Positions 34,300-45,156 are shown, counted from the stretch's first letter. The stretch: DNA of 64,000 bases from Paraferrimonas sedimenticola (GCF_002282855.1 NZ_NRIR01000011.1:1-64000), one strand, 5' to 3'. Notes: generated from the sequence alone by a model not told the origin. Numbers and translations are program-made.

Positions 34300-35400
34300 T
34301 TACAAACGCATCGGCATAACCACGTACATAGAGTCTTCTTGATCATGGTTTTCGATGAGGGCACTGGAGTTACCGTCGATGAGTGTGATGCGCACGTCTT
34401 TTGACGGCAGACTGTTCATGACATCCAACAAATAACTCACGTTAAAGCCAATTTCCAGGTCCGTGTTTTGGTAATCCACGTCCATGATTTCTTCGGCTTC
34501 TTCCTGCTCTGGGTTATTGGCGGTAATTTTGAGAATGTCGCTTTCAAGCTGAACCCGCACGCCACGGAACTTCTCGTTGGAAAGAATCGATGCGCGCAAC
34601 AAGCACTGGCGCAGCCACTCGCGATCGGCAACCACGACTTTGTCGCCGCCTTTTGGCAGCACGCGACGATAATCCGGGAAGCGTCCGTCTACCAGCTTGC
34701 TGGTTAACGTCGCTTGCTCGGTCACTGCGCGAATGGAATTCTCACCAATGGCAATGTGAATACTGGCATCTTCTGACTCAAACAAACGCGACAACTCAAT
34801 CACACCTTTGCGAGGCACAATCACTTGTTTCTCTGGTAGTGAGGCTTCGATCAGTCGATAGCTCAAGGCCAAACGGTGACCATCGGTAGCTACCGCACGC
34901 AGGGTGTTGCCTTCGGTTTCCAACAACAAACCATTGAGGTAGTAGCGTACGTCCTGGTTCGCCATAGAGAACTGGGTGGCGTCGATTAGCGACTTCAGAG
35001 TTCCCTGAGTAATGGTGAATTCGATACTCGGATTCCAATCGTCGACGTTTGGATACTCTTCTGCCGGCAAGGTTGCCAGCGAGAAGCGCGAACGGCCACA
35101 GCGAATAAGCAGACGATTTTCTTGCTGCTCGACTTTTACTTCGGCGTTGTCCGGTAAGGAACGGATGATATCGAGAAACTTTTTGGCGGGAACCGTCGTG
35201 CGACCTTCAACCACGTCGCCTTCAAGGCTGGCATGGCCCACCAATTCCACTTCTAAGTCTGTACCAGTAAGCTTTAGTTGGTCAGTACTTACTTCCACTA
35301 GGATGTTAGACAAAATAGGAAGGTTATGTCGCCTTTCAACCGCTCCAGATACCAGCTGAATTGGCTTTAATAAACTGTCCCTATTGATAGTAAATTTCAT
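34300..35400 (-). CDS. dnaN: DNA polymerase III beta sliding clamp
   Basis: Ring-forming processivity clamp of the replisome, 366 aa as usual. Three clamp domains of about 120 residues each are visible; the N-terminus MKFTINRDSLLKPIQLVSGA and C-terminus SMYVVMPMRL are characteristic. It follows dnaA by 23 bases in the dnaA-dnaN-recF-gyrB operon. Confidence 0.99.
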   Translation of the reverse strand: MKFTINRDSLLKPIQLVSGAVERRHNLPILSNILVEVSTDQLKLTGTDLEVELVGHASLEGDVVEGRTTVPAKKFLDIIRSLPDNAEVKVEQQENRLLIRCGRSRFSLATLPAEEYPNVDDWNPSIEFTITQGTLKSLIDATQFSMANQDVRYYLNGLLLETEGNTLRAVATDGHRLALSYRLIEASLPEKQVIVPRKGVIELSRLFESEDASIHIAIGENSIRAVTEQATLTSKLVDGRFPDYRRVLPKGGDKVVVADREWLRQCLLRASILSNEKFRGVRVQLESDILKITANNPEQEEAEEIMDVDYQNTDLEIGFNVSYLLDVMNSLPSKDVRITLIDGNSSALIENHDQEDSMYVVMPMRL

Positions 35401-35423
35401 GGTTTACCTATTCCCTAATGACT

Positions 35424-36809
35424 TTAAGACGACAAGGTCCGAATCAGATTGGCATAATCTTCTTTTATATCATGACTTTCTTCGCGTAGCTGCTCAATCT
35501 TACGACAAGCGTGCAACACTGTGGTGTGATCCCGTCCACCAAAGGCATCACCAATTTCCGGCAAACTGTGGTTGGTCAGCTCTTTGGCCAATGCCATCGC
35601 CACCTGACGAGGACGTGCCACACTGCGCGAACGGCGTTTAGACAACAAGTCCGCCACTTTAATTTTGTAGTACTCGGCAACGGTCTTTTGAATGTTGTCG
35701 ATGGTCACTAGCTTTTCTTGCAAGGCCAACAGGTCGCGCAGCGCTTCGCGAACAAAGTCGATAGTAATTGGACGACCGGTGAAGTTGGCATTTGCAATCA
35801 CGCGATTAAGCGCGCCCTCTAGCTCGCGCACGTTTGAACGCAGGCGTTTAGCAATAAAGAAGGCTACTTCGTCAGGAAGGTGAATGCCGCTCTCTTCGGC
35901 TTTGCGCATCAAAATCGCCACGCGAGTTTCTAGCTCTGGCGGTTCAATAGCAACCGTTAAGCCCCAACCAAAGCGCGACTTAAGGCGATCTTCTACCCCT
36001 TCGATTTCCTTAGGGTAACGGTCAGAGGTCAAAATGATCTGATGGTTGCCCTCAAGCAATGCGTTAAAGGTGTGAAAGAACTCTTCTTGAGTACGATCTT
36101 TCTTAGCAAAGAATTGAATGTCATCAATTAGCAGGGCATCGACGCTGCGGTAATAGCGTTTGAAATCTTCGATGGCATTGGTCTGCAGCGCTTTAACCAT
36201 GTCCTGCACAAAGCGCTCAGAATGCATGTACACCACTTTGGCATCAGGATTGTTCTCAACAATGCCGTTACCCACTGCGTGTAACAAGTGAGTTTTACCC
36301 AAACCGGTACCACCGTACAAAAACAGCGGGTTGTAAGCGCCACCAGGATTGGCTGCCACCTGCATCGCCGCCGCACGGCCGAGTTGGTTAGATTTACCTT
36401 CAACGAAGTTGTCGAACTGATAAGTCGGATTGATATTGCTGCGGTGACTCGGTTGCTCAGCTTTCGCTGTAGGCGCCGGCGCTTTCGGTGCTGCCGGTTG
36501 GCTCACAGGCTTAGGCGCCGCAGCCACAGGTTGAGGCGCAGGCGCTGGTGTCGGTGCCGGCTTAGGTCGACTACCGACTTCAAAACGCAGTGTCGGCGCG
36601 TCACTACCTAGAGTGTCACTCAGAAATTGGTTAATAATGTTGAGATATTTATCCCTAACCCAATCCAGTACAAAGCGATTTGGTGCGTATAACACCAAGG
36701 TATCTTGAACCAATTCAACTTGTAGAGGACGGATCCACATATTGTATTGTTGTGCCGGCAATTCGTCCTGAAGTTGCCCACAACATTGCTGCCAAAGCGA
36801 AACAGCCAC
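35424..36809 (-). CDS. dnaA: chromosomal replication initiator DnaA
   Basis: AAA+ initiator protein, 461 aa. Domain I (residues 1-85) begins [20 protein letters not shown]; domain II is an Ala/Pro-rich linker (about 85-130). Domain III has Walker [16 protein letters not shown] and Walker [10 protein letters not shown]; domain IV ends with the DnaA-box recognition signature [16 protein letters not shown]. Its upstream region contains several DnaA boxes and 12 GATC sites, indicating autoregulation and Dam/SeqA-type control (inferred). Confidence 0.99.
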   Translation of the reverse strand: MAVSLWQQCCGQLQDELPAQQYNMWIRPLQVELVQDTLVLYAPNRFVLDWVRDKYLNIINQFLSDTLGSDAPTLRFEVGSRPKPAPTPAPAPQPVAAAPKPVSQPAAPKAPAPTAKAEQPSHRSNINPTYQFDNFVEGKSNQLGRAAAMQVAANPGGAYNPLFLYGGTGLGKTHLLHAVGNGIVENNPDAKVVYMHSERFVQDMVKALQTNAIEDFKRYYRSVDALLIDDIQFFAKKDRTQEEFFHTFNALLEGNHQIILTSDRYPKEIEGVEDRLKSRFGWGLTVAIEPPELETRVAILMRKAEESGIHLPDEVAFFIAKRLRSNVRELEGALNRVIANANFTGRPITIDFVREALRDLLALQEKLVTIDNIQKTVAEYYKIKVADLLSKRRSRSVARPRQVAMALAKELTNHSLPEIGDAFGGRDHTTVLHACRKIEQLREESHDIKEDYANLIRTLSS

Positions 36810-37257
36810 TTTTTTATCCCCAGTTGGATCCTTGTTAATGTGGATATTCTATCTATCTGAGTGTCGGATCGCTACCGTTTAACAGTATTTATCAACAGCC
36901 TGATCCTAACTTGTGATCGCCGAGATCCTCATCGATCGACGCCTGAATAAATAATTGCGATCGGCTTCAAAACGCCGCTGGACGGGAGCTGGGATCGATC
37001 GCTACAATTATCCACAGGATCCGACTATCTAGTGTAAACAACACTACATCTTGTGGTGATCCACAAACTTATCCACAAGAGGCGTCCAGGCAACCGATGC
37101 AGATCTGCTCAATTGCGATTAATTCGAGGATTGAGCGGCAATTCTGTTGACGCGTCTGGATAAAGTGATTACAATTCGGCCTCTTTTTTTGCCAAGCTTG
37201 CCTTTATATAGGTAGCGATGGCGTAAACTTAACTAACTTGAAGACGGATTGCCTCCA
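36810..37257. promoter_or_regulatory. dnaA-rpmH intergenic region with DnaA boxes and GATC cluster
   Basis: This 448-base gap between divergent dnaA and rpmH holds no gene. It has perfect TTATCCACA boxes at 37008-37016 and 37069-37077, a variant box (ATATCCACA on the minus strand) at 36839-36847 and another inside the near-palindrome at 37051-37066. Twelve GATC sites lie between 36827 and 37105. In many bacteria this position is oriC; here, as in enteric relatives, the main origin is probably at mioC-mnmG and this is the dnaA control region. Confidence 0.75.
37147..37175 (+). promoter_or_regulatory. promoter of rpmH-rnpA-yidDC
   Basis: TTGACG (37147-37152), 17-base spacer, TACAAT (37170-37175): a near-consensus sigma-70 promoter about 80 bases before rpmH. 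Confidence 0.75.
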
Positions 37258-37395
37258 ATGAGTAAACGTACTTTTCAACCAACGAACCTGAAGCGCAAGC
37301 GTACTCACGGCTTCCGCGCTCGTATGGCAACTAAAAATGGCCGCAAAGTATTGGCTCGTCGCCGTGCTAAAGGTCGTGCTAGCCTAGCTGTATAA
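37258..37395 (+). CDS. rpmH: 50S ribosomal protein L34
   Basis: Smallest ribosomal large-subunit protein, 45 aa, highly basic. Translation from the ATG at 37258 gives [20 protein letters not shown] and ends [13 protein letters not shown], the near-invariant L34 sequence. It starts the rpmH-rnpA-yidD-yidC run and diverges from dnaA. rnpA begins 20 bases after its stop. Confidence 0.98.
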   Translation: MSKRTFQPTNLKRKRTHGFRARMATKNGRKVLARRRAKGRASLAV

Positions 37396-37415
37396 GCTAG
37401 AACTGGTAAAAAAAG

Positions 37416-37772
37416 GTGAATTCTTACACCTTTCCTCGGGAGTTACGTCTGTTAACTCCCAAAAATTTCCAAAACGTCTTTTCTAATCCCGTTAGGGCTT
37501 CGACTCCACAAATTACCTTGCTAGCTGTGCCCAACAAGAGTGAGCACCCGCGGCTGGGATTAACTGTGGCCAAAAAACAAATCAAACTGGCTTGTCGTCG
37601 CAATCGCGTAAAACGCTTGATCAGAGAGAGTTTTAGACAACACCAACACGACCTTCCCGCGGTTGATATCGTGGCCATCTGCAAAAAAGACATGCAGAAT
37701 ATGGACAACGAACAAATCCACAAAATGGTAACCAAGCTATGGCGCAAACTCAGTCGCCGTTGCAATGGCTAG
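37416..37772 (+). CDS. rnpA: ribonuclease P protein component
   Basis: Protein subunit of RNase P, assisting the RNA subunit in tRNA 5' maturation; 118 aa, basic. The RNR signature appears as [16 protein letters not shown] near residues 59-74. The start codon is GTG at 37416, preceded by a purine-rich AAAAAAAGG stretch. Its 3' end overlaps the start of yidD by 34 bases. Confidence 0.95.
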   Translation: MNSYTFPRELRLLTPKNFQNVFSNPVRASTPQITLLAVPNKSEHPRLGLTVAKKQIKLACRRNRVKRLIRESFRQHQHDLPAVDIVAICKKDMQNMDNEQIHKMVTKLWRKLSRRCNG

Positions 37773-37993
37773 TTATTAAACTGGTTCGCGGCTACCAGCT
37801 GCTAATTAGTCCACTCATTGGACCGCGCTGTCGATTCACTCCCACCTGTTCCCAATATGCGATCGAAGCGATAAAAACGCACGGAACTGCAAAAGGTTGT
37901 TGGTTAAGCATCAAACGCATATTAAAATGTCACCCTTTACATCCAGGCGGGCACGACCCCGTCCCCAATAAACACGATAGGTGTAATAAATAG
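37739..37993 (+). CDS. yidD: membrane protein insertion efficiency factor YidD
   Basis: Small, membrane-associated protein helping YidC-dependent insertion; 84 aa. The hallmark segment [18 protein letters not shown] with conserved cysteines and the [12 protein letters not shown] motif are both present. It overlaps rnpA by 34 bases in another frame, and yidC follows after 3 bases. This compact order is the usual one. Confidence 0.96.
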   Translation: MAQTQSPLQWLVIKLVRGYQLLISPLIGPRCRFTPTCSQYAIEAIKTHGTAKGCWLSIKRILKCHPLHPGGHDPVPNKHDRCNK

Positions 37994-37996
37994 GCT

Positions 37997-39619
37997 ATGG
38001 AATCTCAACGCAATATACTGCTGATTGGCTTGTTGTTAGTCAGTTTCTTTCTCTGGCAGCAATGGTCGGCGGAACAAAACCCGCAACCTCAAACGACTCA
38101 GGCAAGCCAGAGCCTAGATCAAGCTAGCGGTCAAGCGGCCGATGTCCCCATGGCCGACAGTGCTATCACTGACACCCAAGCTGTGTCTGAAGACCTGATC
38201 AAGGTCTACACCGACCAGCTAGAACTGCACATTAACCCTGTTGGTGGCGACGTCGTTTATGCGGCCCTGCTAACCCACATGAAAGAACTGGATGGCGAAG
38301 ACCCATTCGTTATCTTTGAGCAAGGCAGTGGTTTTAACTACATTGCTCAAAGCGGTCTGATTGGTCGCGATGGCATCGACTCTAGCAGCAAAGGCCGTGC
38401 GGCTTTCAGTGCTAGCAGCCAACGCTTTGACTTGGCCGAAGGTCAAAATGAGCTTGTAGTTGATTTATCCCACACCGCTGACAATGGCGTAGTTTACGTT
38501 AAGCGTTTCACTCTGACTCGTGGTCAATACGACATCAAGGTTAGCTACCTTATCGACAATACCTCTGCAGCACCTTTGCAGCTGCAAATGTACGGTCAGC
38601 TTAAGCAGTCCATCAGTTCTGAAACCAAGAACCTGATGATGCCTACCTATCGCGGTGGTGCTTTCTCGACCACTGACGTGCGCTACGAGAAGTACGACTT
38701 TGAGGATATGGCGAAAGCCAACCTAGACAAACAAACCCTAGGTGGTTGGGTTGCCATGCTGCAACACTACTTTGTATCTGCTTGGGTTCCACCGGCGAAT
38801 GAACAAAACAAATTGTTCACCAGTGTGGTGAGTGGCGGTCAAGCCAACATAGGTTATCGCGGTAACCTGGTAGACATCGCCCCTGGCGAAAAAGCCGAAA
38901 TCAGCGCTCAACTGTACGTCGGTCCTAAAGACCAAGACGCCCTGTCCGCTATTTCAGAAACTCTGAACCTGGTTGTAGATTACGGTTTCCTATGGTGGTT
39001 GGCGCTGCCAATCAATGCCGTATTGATGTTCTTCCAAGGCCTAGTGACTAACTGGGGTGTGGCCATTATTTTGGTGACTCTGACAGTGCGCGGTCTTCTG
39101 TACCCGCTGACCAAAGCTCAGTACACCTCGATGGCCAAAATGCGTCAGCTTCAGCCTAAGCTACAAGATTTGAAAGACCGCTATGGCGAAGATCGCCAGA
39201 AGATGGGTCAGGCTATGATGGAGTTGTACAAGAAAGAGAAAGTAAACCCAATGGGCGGTTGTTTCCCTATCTTGCTGCAAATGCCTATCTTCATCGCACT
39301 TTACTGGGTGCTGCTAGAAAGCGTTGAACTGCGCCACGCACCATTCCTATGGCTAGAAGATTTGTCAGTGATGGACCCATACTTTGTAATGCCGTTGCTA
39401 ATGGGTGCCTCTATGTTCGCCATGCAGAAGATGCAGCCAGTTCCAGCCACTATGGATCCAATGCAGCAGAAAATGATGCAGTGGATGCCAGTGGTCTTCA
39501 CCGTATTCTTTGTATGGTTCCCAGCCGGTCTGGTTCTATACTGGCTAGTAGGTAACTTGGTGGCGATTGCCCAGCAAATGTACATCTACCGAGACCTTGA
39601 GAAAAAAGGCCTTAAGTAG
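37997..39619 (+). CDS. yidC: membrane protein insertase YidC
   Basis: Inner-membrane insertase, 540 aa. N-terminal signal anchor (residues 5-22, [17 protein letters not shown]), a large periplasmic beta domain to about residue 330, and five C-terminal hydrophobic segments with the conserved insertase core ([40 protein letters not shown]). Ends with a basic tail as in other gammaproteobacteria. Closed by a terminator at 39626-39652. Confidence 0.98.
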   Translation: MESQRNILLIGLLLVSFFLWQQWSAEQNPQPQTTQASQSLDQASGQAADVPMADSAITDTQAVSEDLIKVYTDQLELHINPVGGDVVYAALLTHMKELDGEDPFVIFEQGSGFNYIAQSGLIGRDGIDSSSKGRAAFSASSQRFDLAEGQNELVVDLSHTADNGVVYVKRFTLTRGQYDIKVSYLIDNTSAAPLQLQMYGQLKQSISSETKNLMMPTYRGGAFSTTDVRYEKYDFEDMAKANLDKQTLGGWVAMLQHYFVSAWVPPANEQNKLFTSVVSGGQANIGYRGNLVDIAPGEKAEISAQLYVGPKDQDALSAISETLNLVVDYGFLWWLALPINAVLMFFQGLVTNWGVAIILVTLTVRGLLYPLTKAQYTSMAKMRQLQPKLQDLKDRYGEDRQKMGQAMMELYKKEKVNPMGGCFPILLQMPIFIALYWVLLESVELRHAPFLWLEDLSVMDPYFVMPLLMGASMFAMQKMQPVPATMDPMQQKMMQWMPVVFTVFFVWFPAGLVLYWLVGNLVAIAQQMYIYRDLEKKGLK

Positions 39620-39625
39620 CATTTT

Positions 39626-39652
39626 AAAGGCGACCTAAGGGTCGCCTTTTTT
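39626..39652 (+). terminator. terminator of yidC
   Basis: AAAGGCGACC/GGTCGCCTTT stem, 4-base loop, run of Ts. It lies only 15 bases before the mnmE start, so mnmE needs read-through or an own promoter overlapping it. Confidence 0.82.
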
Positions 39653-39666
39653 CTATTAGGAAAACC

Positions 39667-41037
39667 ATGACACTCTCTTCATCCGACACTATTGTGGCTC
39701 AAGCGACCGCCCCCGGGCGCGGTGGGGTTGGCATTGTTCGCGTATCTGGTCCAGCTGCAACTCAGGTAGCCGAACGTGTTTTGGGCGAATGCCCCAAGCC
39801 TCGTATTGCCAGTTATCTGCCATTCAACGACGCCGAAGGACGAACGGTAGACCAAGGCATTGCCCTGTTCTTTAAAGGCCCCAATTCCTTTACCGGCGAA
39901 GATGTTCTTGAGCTGCAAGGTCACGGTGGCCAAGTCGTCATGGACTTGCTGGTACAAGCGTCGCTGGCAGTCGATGGGGTGCGCCCTGCCCGTCCTGGCG
40001 AATTTAGCGAGCGCGCTTTTCTCAACGACAAATTGGATTTAGCCCAGGCAGAAGCCATTGCGGATTTAATTGACGCGACTTCCGAGCAAGCGGCTCGAAG
40101 TGCACTCAATTCGTTGCAAGGTGAATTCTCTAACAAGGTCCATGGCCTGGTTGAGTCAGTCACTCAACTGCGGATCTACGTTGAAGCGGCTATCGACTTT
40201 CCCGAAGAGGAAATTGACTTTCTATCCGACGGCAAAGTCCAAGGTGACTTAACTGCCATCATTGAAGAGCTGGCTAGCGTGCGTAAAAGCGCCAACCAAG
40301 GGGCATTGATCCGCGAAGGCATGAAAGTGGTCATCGCTGGCCGTCCCAATGCCGGTAAATCCTCTTTGTTAAACGCATTAGCGGGCAAAGAATCGGCGAT
40401 TGTCACCGATATTGCCGGTACTACACGCGATGTCCTCCGTGAACAGATTCACCTAGATGGCATGCCACTGCATATTATCGATACCGCCGGTTTACGCGAT
40501 GCTCGCGACGCGGTTGAACGAATCGGTATTGAGCGCGCCTGGGAAGAAATCGAGCAGGCGGATCGCGTCTTGTTTATGGTTGATGGCACCACTACAGACG
40601 AGCTGGATCCCATGAAAATTTGGCCCGACTTTACCGCGCGTTTACCCGAAAATATGGGTTTGACCGTAGTGCGCAACAAAGCGGATGTCACCGGTGAAAG
40701 TCTGGAAGTGATCAGCGATCACGGCCACCCCGTCTATCGCTTATCCGCTAAAACCGGTTTGGGATTAGAGGCGCTAAAACAACACCTAAAAGACTGTATG
40801 GGCTATCAAGGTGCGACCGAGGGTGGCTTTAGCGCTAGGCGCAGACACTTGGACGCATTAGCAGTGGCCGCCGAACATTTGGATCTGGGTGAGCAGCAAC
40901 TTCAGGTTTTCCACGCGGGCGAATTATTGGCAGAAGAGCTTCGAATGGCCCAGCAAGCCTTGAGCGAAATCACCGGCGAATTTAGCTCTGACGATTTGCT
41001 CGGTCGAATATTTACCTCATTTTGCATCGGTAAGTAG
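39667..41037 (+). CDS. mnmE: tRNA modification GTPase MnmE
   Basis: K+-activated GTPase that with MnmG makes 5-carboxymethylaminomethyl-uridine at tRNA wobble positions; 456 aa. G1 is [14 protein letters not shown] (about residue 225), G2/G3 DIAGTTRD and DTAGLRD, G4 NKAD; the C-terminus ends FCIGK with the essential Cys. Its partner mnmG lies 1.5 kb to the right across oriC. Confidence 0.98.
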   Translation: MTLSSSDTIVAQATAPGRGGVGIVRVSGPAATQVAERVLGECPKPRIASYLPFNDAEGRTVDQGIALFFKGPNSFTGEDVLELQGHGGQVVMDLLVQASLAVDGVRPARPGEFSERAFLNDKLDLAQAEAIADLIDATSEQAARSALNSLQGEFSNKVHGLVESVTQLRIYVEAAIDFPEEEIDFLSDGKVQGDLTAIIEELASVRKSANQGALIREGMKVVIAGRPNAGKSSLLNALAGKESAIVTDIAGTTRDVLREQIHLDGMPLHIIDTAGLRDARDAVERIGIERAWEEIEQADRVLFMVDGTTTDELDPMKIWPDFTARLPENMGLTVVRNKADVTGESLEVISDHGHPVYRLSAKTGLGLEALKQHLKDCMGYQGATEGGFSARRRHLDALAVAAEHLDLGEQQLQVFHAGELLAEELRMAQQALSEITGEFSSDDLLGRIFTSFCIGK

Positions 41038-41065
41038 TTAGTCTTAGCAGATGACTGTCGTAAAG

Positions 41066-41091
41066 CGGGTACCTAGGGTACCCGTTTTTTT
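41066..41091 (+). terminator. terminator of mnmE
   Basis: CGGGTACC/GGTACCCG 8-bp stem, 3-base loop TAG and a seven-T tail, 28 bases after the mnmE stop. Confidence 0.88.
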
Positions 41092-41151
41092 ATGCGTATT
41101 GGCGTTCGCGACTATTCTTAATAGCTTGTACTGCCCATTTGAAAAAGCACA

Positions 41152-41613
41152 ATGACCCCATCCCAGCAAACCATCGAAGAACGCCAATTACCCTCTATTG
41201 AAGTGGTCAGCCAACGCTGGTCTGGCAGCTATCAGGACACTGGTAAAGCGATGAAGCACCTGTATCGAAGCGCCGCTAGGTATGCCGCAGGCAAGGCGTT
41301 CAACTTGTATTACGATAGCGAGTACAAGTCTGACAATGCCGATATCGAGTCCTGTTTACCGGTAAAACAAGCATTATCCGGTAAAGTCGAAAGCCGTACC
41401 TTAGCCGGAGGATTATTCGTCTGTTTGGTCCACCAAGGCAGTTATCAGACGCTCAGCCAAAGCTATGCCAAAGTGTTTAGCTACATAGAAGCCCAAGGAT
41501 ATCGCCCAGAACTACCCTATCGAGAGGTGTTTTTTAAAGGCCCAGGGATGATTTTCAAAGGAAATCCGAATAAATACCTCACCGAAATCCAGATACCAAT
41601 TGCAAAAATCTGA
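41152..41613 (+). CDS. GyrI-like small-molecule-binding domain protein
   Basis: Stand-alone GyrI-like (AraC-type effector-binding) domain of 153 aa without a DNA-binding part. Features fitting the fold are the N-terminal beta strand IEVVSQRWSGSYQDTGKAMKHL, a central LAGGLFVCLVHQGSYQTLSQSYAKVFSYIE resembling the GyrI GxYxxL...W/F helix, and the end YLTEIQIPI (the common 'T-x-L-x-I-P-I' strand). Function unknown; relatives bind drugs or inhibit gyrase. It sits between mnmE and mioC with its own terminator-bounded context and weak ribosome binding site. Confidence 0.75.
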   Translation: MTPSQQTIEERQLPSIEVVSQRWSGSYQDTGKAMKHLYRSAARYAAGKAFNLYYDSEYKSDNADIESCLPVKQALSGKVESRTLAGGLFVCLVHQGSYQTLSQSYAKVFSYIEAQGYRPELPYREVFFKGPGMIFKGNPNKYLTEIQIPIAKI

Positions 41614-41676
41614 TCGTGGAATCCTTGGATGCTCAGGTTACAATGCCGCCAAACAGCCCATATTTAGGACGTAAAC

Positions 41677-42108
41677 ATGGAAATCATAGTAGGTACCACG
41701 CTCGGTGGTGCTGAGTTTATCGCTGATGAAATCGCCGAGCATTGCCAGAATATCGATGTCGCTACCCAAATTCACAGCTCGCCTGCCCTAGACGAACTAG
41801 CAAGCGATCAGCCTTGGTTATTTGTCACCTCGACCCATGGCGCTGGAGAATTACCCGATAATTTGTTGTCGTTTCACGCCACTTTGGAGCAGCAAAAGCC
41901 CGACCTATCTCAGGTAAAATTCGCCATTTGTGCCATTGGTGACTCGAGTTACGACACTTTTTGCGGCGCAGGCAAAATTATCGAAACCATCATGCTTGAA
42001 CTGGGCGCTGAACCGATTGTGGATAAGATCGAGATCGACATTCAGCAGGATCCAACACCGGAGGATCCTGCATTGGAATGGGCAAAAAGCTGGATCAACT
42101 CGATCTAA
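41677..42108 (+). CDS. mioC: flavodoxin-like protein MioC
   Basis: FMN-binding flavodoxin-like protein of 143 aa; in E. coli needed for biotin synthase activity in vitro and known for transcription into oriC. The FMN phosphate loop is TTLGGAEFIADE (residues 7-18) and the second flavin-contact segments are STHGAGELPDN and AICAIGDSSYDTFCGAGK. It reads straight into oriC, which starts directly after its stop. Confidence 0.94.
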   Translation: MEIIVGTTLGGAEFIADEIAEHCQNIDVATQIHSSPALDELASDQPWLFVTSTHGAGELPDNLLSFHATLEQQKPDLSQVKFAICAIGDSSYDTFCGAGKIIETIMLELGAEPIVDKIEIDIQQDPTPEDPALEWAKSWINSI

Positions 42109-42548
42109 CACCTAGAATAACTACCAAGATACCCCCAGTTACCACATAACTTATCCACATTTGGTGATCATCAGGATCAAAAGATGTGGATAAGAAAATT
42201 AAACTCGGCTTTTAGATTCGAATAGATCTGTGGATAGATCCACGCCTTGATCCGCTTGTGGATAAAAGCCGATTTTGATCCCAGCTTTTCGCACAATTGA
42301 TCCAAGCTTATTCACAGCTTAGATCTTTCATAACCTCATGTTTTAAATGATTTATCTGGGTTTTCCACAGAAAACAGTCCCTTTAATAGACATAATAATA
42401 AAAAGATCTATATAAAGATCTTAAGATCTATTTAGTCAGGGCCATTTGATCCACTGAGAATTTAGCGATCGAAAGATCGTTCACCAGAAGCCGCCTATAG
42501 TGGTAGAATACGCGCCCTTATTTTTCATCGGTTCATTTTGAGGATCTT
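42109..42548. other. oriC: chromosomal replication origin oriC
   Basis: Between mioC and mnmG, the standard origin site in enteric bacteria, Vibrio and Shewanella. DnaA boxes: TTATCCACA at 42151-42159 (+), its complement at 42185-42193 and 42257-42265, CTATCCACA complement at 42229-42237, TTATTCACA at 42308-42316 and TTTTCCACA at 42361-42369. The AT-rich unwinding element (about 42380-42435) has three AGATCT-centred repeats resembling the E. coli 13-mers and adjoins mnmG as in E. coli. About 15 GATC sites suggest Dam/SeqA sequestration. Confidence 0.93.
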
Positions 42549-44438
42549 ATGCAGTTTCACGAGCACTATGACGTCATTGTTGTTGGTGGTGGTCACGCAG
42601 GTACTGAGGCTGCTTTAGCAGCTGCACGCATGGGATCTAAAACACTTCTGTTAACCCAGAATGTAGACACTTTAGGGCAAATGTCTTGTAACCCGGCGAT
42701 CGGCGGGATCGGCAAGGGCCATTTGGTTAAAGAGATCGACGCCCTTGGTGGTGCGATGGCGACTGCTATTGATCACGCCGGGATTCAATTTCGCACATTA
42801 AACTCCTCAAAAGGACCAGCAGTACGTGCGACTCGCGCTCAAGCAGATCGCGCTTTGTATCGTCAAGCGATCCAAAACATTCTGCAAAACCAGCCAAATC
42901 TGGATATTTTCCAGCAATCCGTAGAAGACATAACCCTAGAACAAGAACGAGTATCTGGAGTTGTCACTCAAATGGGATTGGCTTTTGGTGCCAAAACTGT
43001 AGTGCTCACCGCAGGAACCTTCTTAGCCGGACAGATTCATATCGGCCTTGAGAACTACGAGGGAGGCCGCGCAGGCGATCCTGCGTCTATGGGGTTAGCT
43101 GCACGCTTACGAGAGCTTCCTATACGCGTAGGGCGTCTTAAAACCGGTACTCCGCCTCGACTCGATGCCAAAAGTTTAGATTTTTCGGTGATGCAAGAGC
43201 AGCCAGGCGATAACCCGACTCCGGTATTTTCCTTTATTGGCAAACGCGAGCAGCAACCGCAGCAGATCAGTTGTTTTATCACCCACACCAATGCCCAAAC
43301 CCACGACATCATTCGCTCGGGACTGGATCGCAGTCCTATGTATTCGGGTGTTATCGAAGGGGTTGGGCCACGTTATTGTCCGTCGATTGAAGACAAGATC
43401 ATGCGCTTTGCCGAGCGCGATTCACACCAAATTTTCGTTGAGCCTGAAGGGCTTAACACCTGTGAGATCTATCCCAACGGTATTTCCACCAGTTTGCCTT
43501 ACGATGTTCAGCTAGCGCTGGTGCACTCCATCAAAGGATTTGAAAACGCCAAGATTGTTCGCCCAGGGTACGCTATTGAGTACGATTTCTTCGATCCAAG
43601 AGATCTGAAAAACACCATGGAGACTAAGTCTATTCAGGGCTTGTTCTTTGCAGGGCAAATCAACGGTACTACAGGCTACGAAGAAGCTGGCGCTCAAGGG
43701 TTGCTAGCGGGGATGAACGCTAGCTTGCAAGCCCAAGACAAAGACAGTTGGAGTCCGCGCCGCGATCAAGCTTATCTCGGTGTACTGGTTGACGATCTGT
43801 CGACCCTGGGCACCAAAGAACCCTACCGCATGTTTACTTCGCGCGCCGAATATCGCTTGCTATTGCGCGAAGACAACGCCGATTTACGTCTGACTGAACA
43901 AGGCCGAAAGCTTGGTTTAATTGACGATGAGCGTTGGGCGGCCTTCTGTGAGAAACAAGAGACCATAGAAACTGAGCTGCAACGTCTGCGCAGCGAGTAT
44001 GTGTTCCCTACCTCACCGCTGGTGGAAGGACTAAACCCCCATTTGAAAACGCCGATCAGTCGTGAAGCCAGCTTCGAAGAGCTGCTACGTCGCCCAGATC
44101 TGGACTATCAGCAACTGATGTCTATCGAAGGCTTTGGCCCAGCTGTTAACGATGAAAAAGCCGCTGAACAGGTGGAAATTCAGGTGAAATACGCCGGTTA
44201 TATTCAACGCCAGCAAGATGAGATCGAAAAAGCGGTGCGCAACGAAAATACTGGCTTGCCGTTTGATCTGGATTACCAAACCGTACCTGGACTATCTAAC
44301 GAAGTGATAGCCAAGCTCAACGAGCACAAACCGGACACCATAGGCCAAGCGTCGCGAATTTCCGGTGTTACACCGGCGGCAATATCAATTCTATTGGTTC
44401 ACCTCAAAAAACTTGGCCTGCTGAAAAAAGCGGGTTAA
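42549..44438 (+). CDS. mnmG: tRNA uridine-5-carboxymethylaminomethyl synthesis enzyme MnmG (GidA)
   Basis: FAD-dependent partner of MnmE in wobble uridine modification; 629 aa. FAD-binding [17 protein letters not shown] (residues 13-29), the [11 protein letters not shown] and [12 protein letters not shown] segments and the C-terminal MnmE-binding helical domain are all present. It starts immediately right of the oriC unwinding element, with GAGGATC as ribosome binding site containing a GATC. Confidence 0.99.
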   Translation: MQFHEHYDVIVVGGGHAGTEAALAAARMGSKTLLLTQNVDTLGQMSCNPAIGGIGKGHLVKEIDALGGAMATAIDHAGIQFRTLNSSKGPAVRATRAQADRALYRQAIQNILQNQPNLDIFQQSVEDITLEQERVSGVVTQMGLAFGAKTVVLTAGTFLAGQIHIGLENYEGGRAGDPASMGLAARLRELPIRVGRLKTGTPPRLDAKSLDFSVMQEQPGDNPTPVFSFIGKREQQPQQISCFITHTNAQTHDIIRSGLDRSPMYSGVIEGVGPRYCPSIEDKIMRFAERDSHQIFVEPEGLNTCEIYPNGISTSLPYDVQLALVHSIKGFENAKIVRPGYAIEYDFFDPRDLKNTMETKSIQGLFFAGQINGTTGYEEAGAQGLLAGMNASLQAQDKDSWSPRRDQAYLGVLVDDLSTLGTKEPYRMFTSRAEYRLLLREDNADLRLTEQGRKLGLIDDERWAAFCEKQETIETELQRLRSEYVFPTSPLVEGLNPHLKTPISREASFEELLRRPDLDYQQLMSIEGFGPAVNDEKAAEQVEIQVKYAGYIQRQQDEIEKAVRNENTGLPFDLDYQTVPGLSNEVIAKLNEHKPDTIGQASRISGVTPAAISILLVHLKKLGLLKKAG

Positions 44439-44443
44439 GCCAC

Positions 44444-44468
44444 AGCCCCAGTGATTGGGGCTTTCTTT
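44444..44468 (+). terminator. terminator-like hairpin after mnmG
   Basis: AGCCCCA/TGGGGCT 7-bp stem, 5-base loop, then TTCTTT. It separates mnmG from rsmG. Confidence 0.7.
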
Positions 44469-44522
44469 CCCAAGAGAGCCCCTTCATAATATAGCGTTAC
44501 CCTAATTTTCGAGACGTTCTTA

Positions 44523-45146
44523 GTGCAATCCTTATTAGATGAGGGCTTGTCCCAGCTCGGTTTAACCGCCAGCGATCGTCAAAAACAGCAACTACTCGAC
44601 TTTGTCGGTTTGCTGGACAAATGGAACAAAGCCTACAACCTGACTTCCGTTCGCGATCCTCGTCAGATGATGGTTCGCCATATTTTCGATAGTCTGGCGG
44701 TATCTCCCTATTTGAAGGGTGAGCGATTCATCGACGTAGGCACAGGACCTGGATTACCTGGGATTCCACTGGCCATATTAAATCCGGACAAAGAGTTTGT
44801 GCTGCTAGACAGTTTGGGCAAGCGCATTCGATTTCAAAAACAGGTTAAGCTGGAACTGGGTTTGACCAATATTGTGCCGACACAATCTAGAGTCGAGGAA
44901 TATCACAGCGACTCAGGTTTTGATATGGTATTAAGTCGAGCGTTTGCCTCGCTTAGTGACATGCTGCACTGGTGCCAGCATTTACCGAACGTCGATGGCT
45001 GTTTCATGGCTTTGAAAGCCAATTTAGACGACGCAGAAATGAGCCAAGTTCCGGCTCAGTTTACTGTAGATCGTATTGAACAATTGACCGTGCCGCGCCT
45101 GAATGAGCCGCGTCACTTGGTTTACGTCAGCAAAAATGCTGAATGA
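44523..45146 (+). CDS. rsmG: 16S rRNA (guanine-527 N7) methyltransferase RsmG (GidB)
   Basis: S-adenosylmethionine-dependent methylation of G527 in 16S rRNA; 207 aa. The SAM-binding motif is [15 protein letters not shown] (about residues 71-85), with [14 protein letters not shown] upstream. The start codon is GTG at 44523. parA begins 10 bases after its stop, making a rsmG-parA-parB unit. Confidence 0.97.
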   Translation: MQSLLDEGLSQLGLTASDRQKQQLLDFVGLLDKWNKAYNLTSVRDPRQMMVRHIFDSLAVSPYLKGERFIDVGTGPGLPGIPLAILNPDKEFVLLDSLGKRIRFQKQVKLELGLTNIVPTQSRVEEYHSDSGFDMVLSRAFASLSDMLHWCQHLPNVDGCFMALKANLDDAEMSQVPAQFTVDRIEQLTVPRLNEPRHLVYVSKNAE

Positions 45147-45156
45147 AGGTGAGATT

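Noticed and set aside
41868-41880. parS half sites GTTTCACG in mioC and at the mnmG start (42552-42562)
   Set aside because: Only one arm is present; not palindromic.
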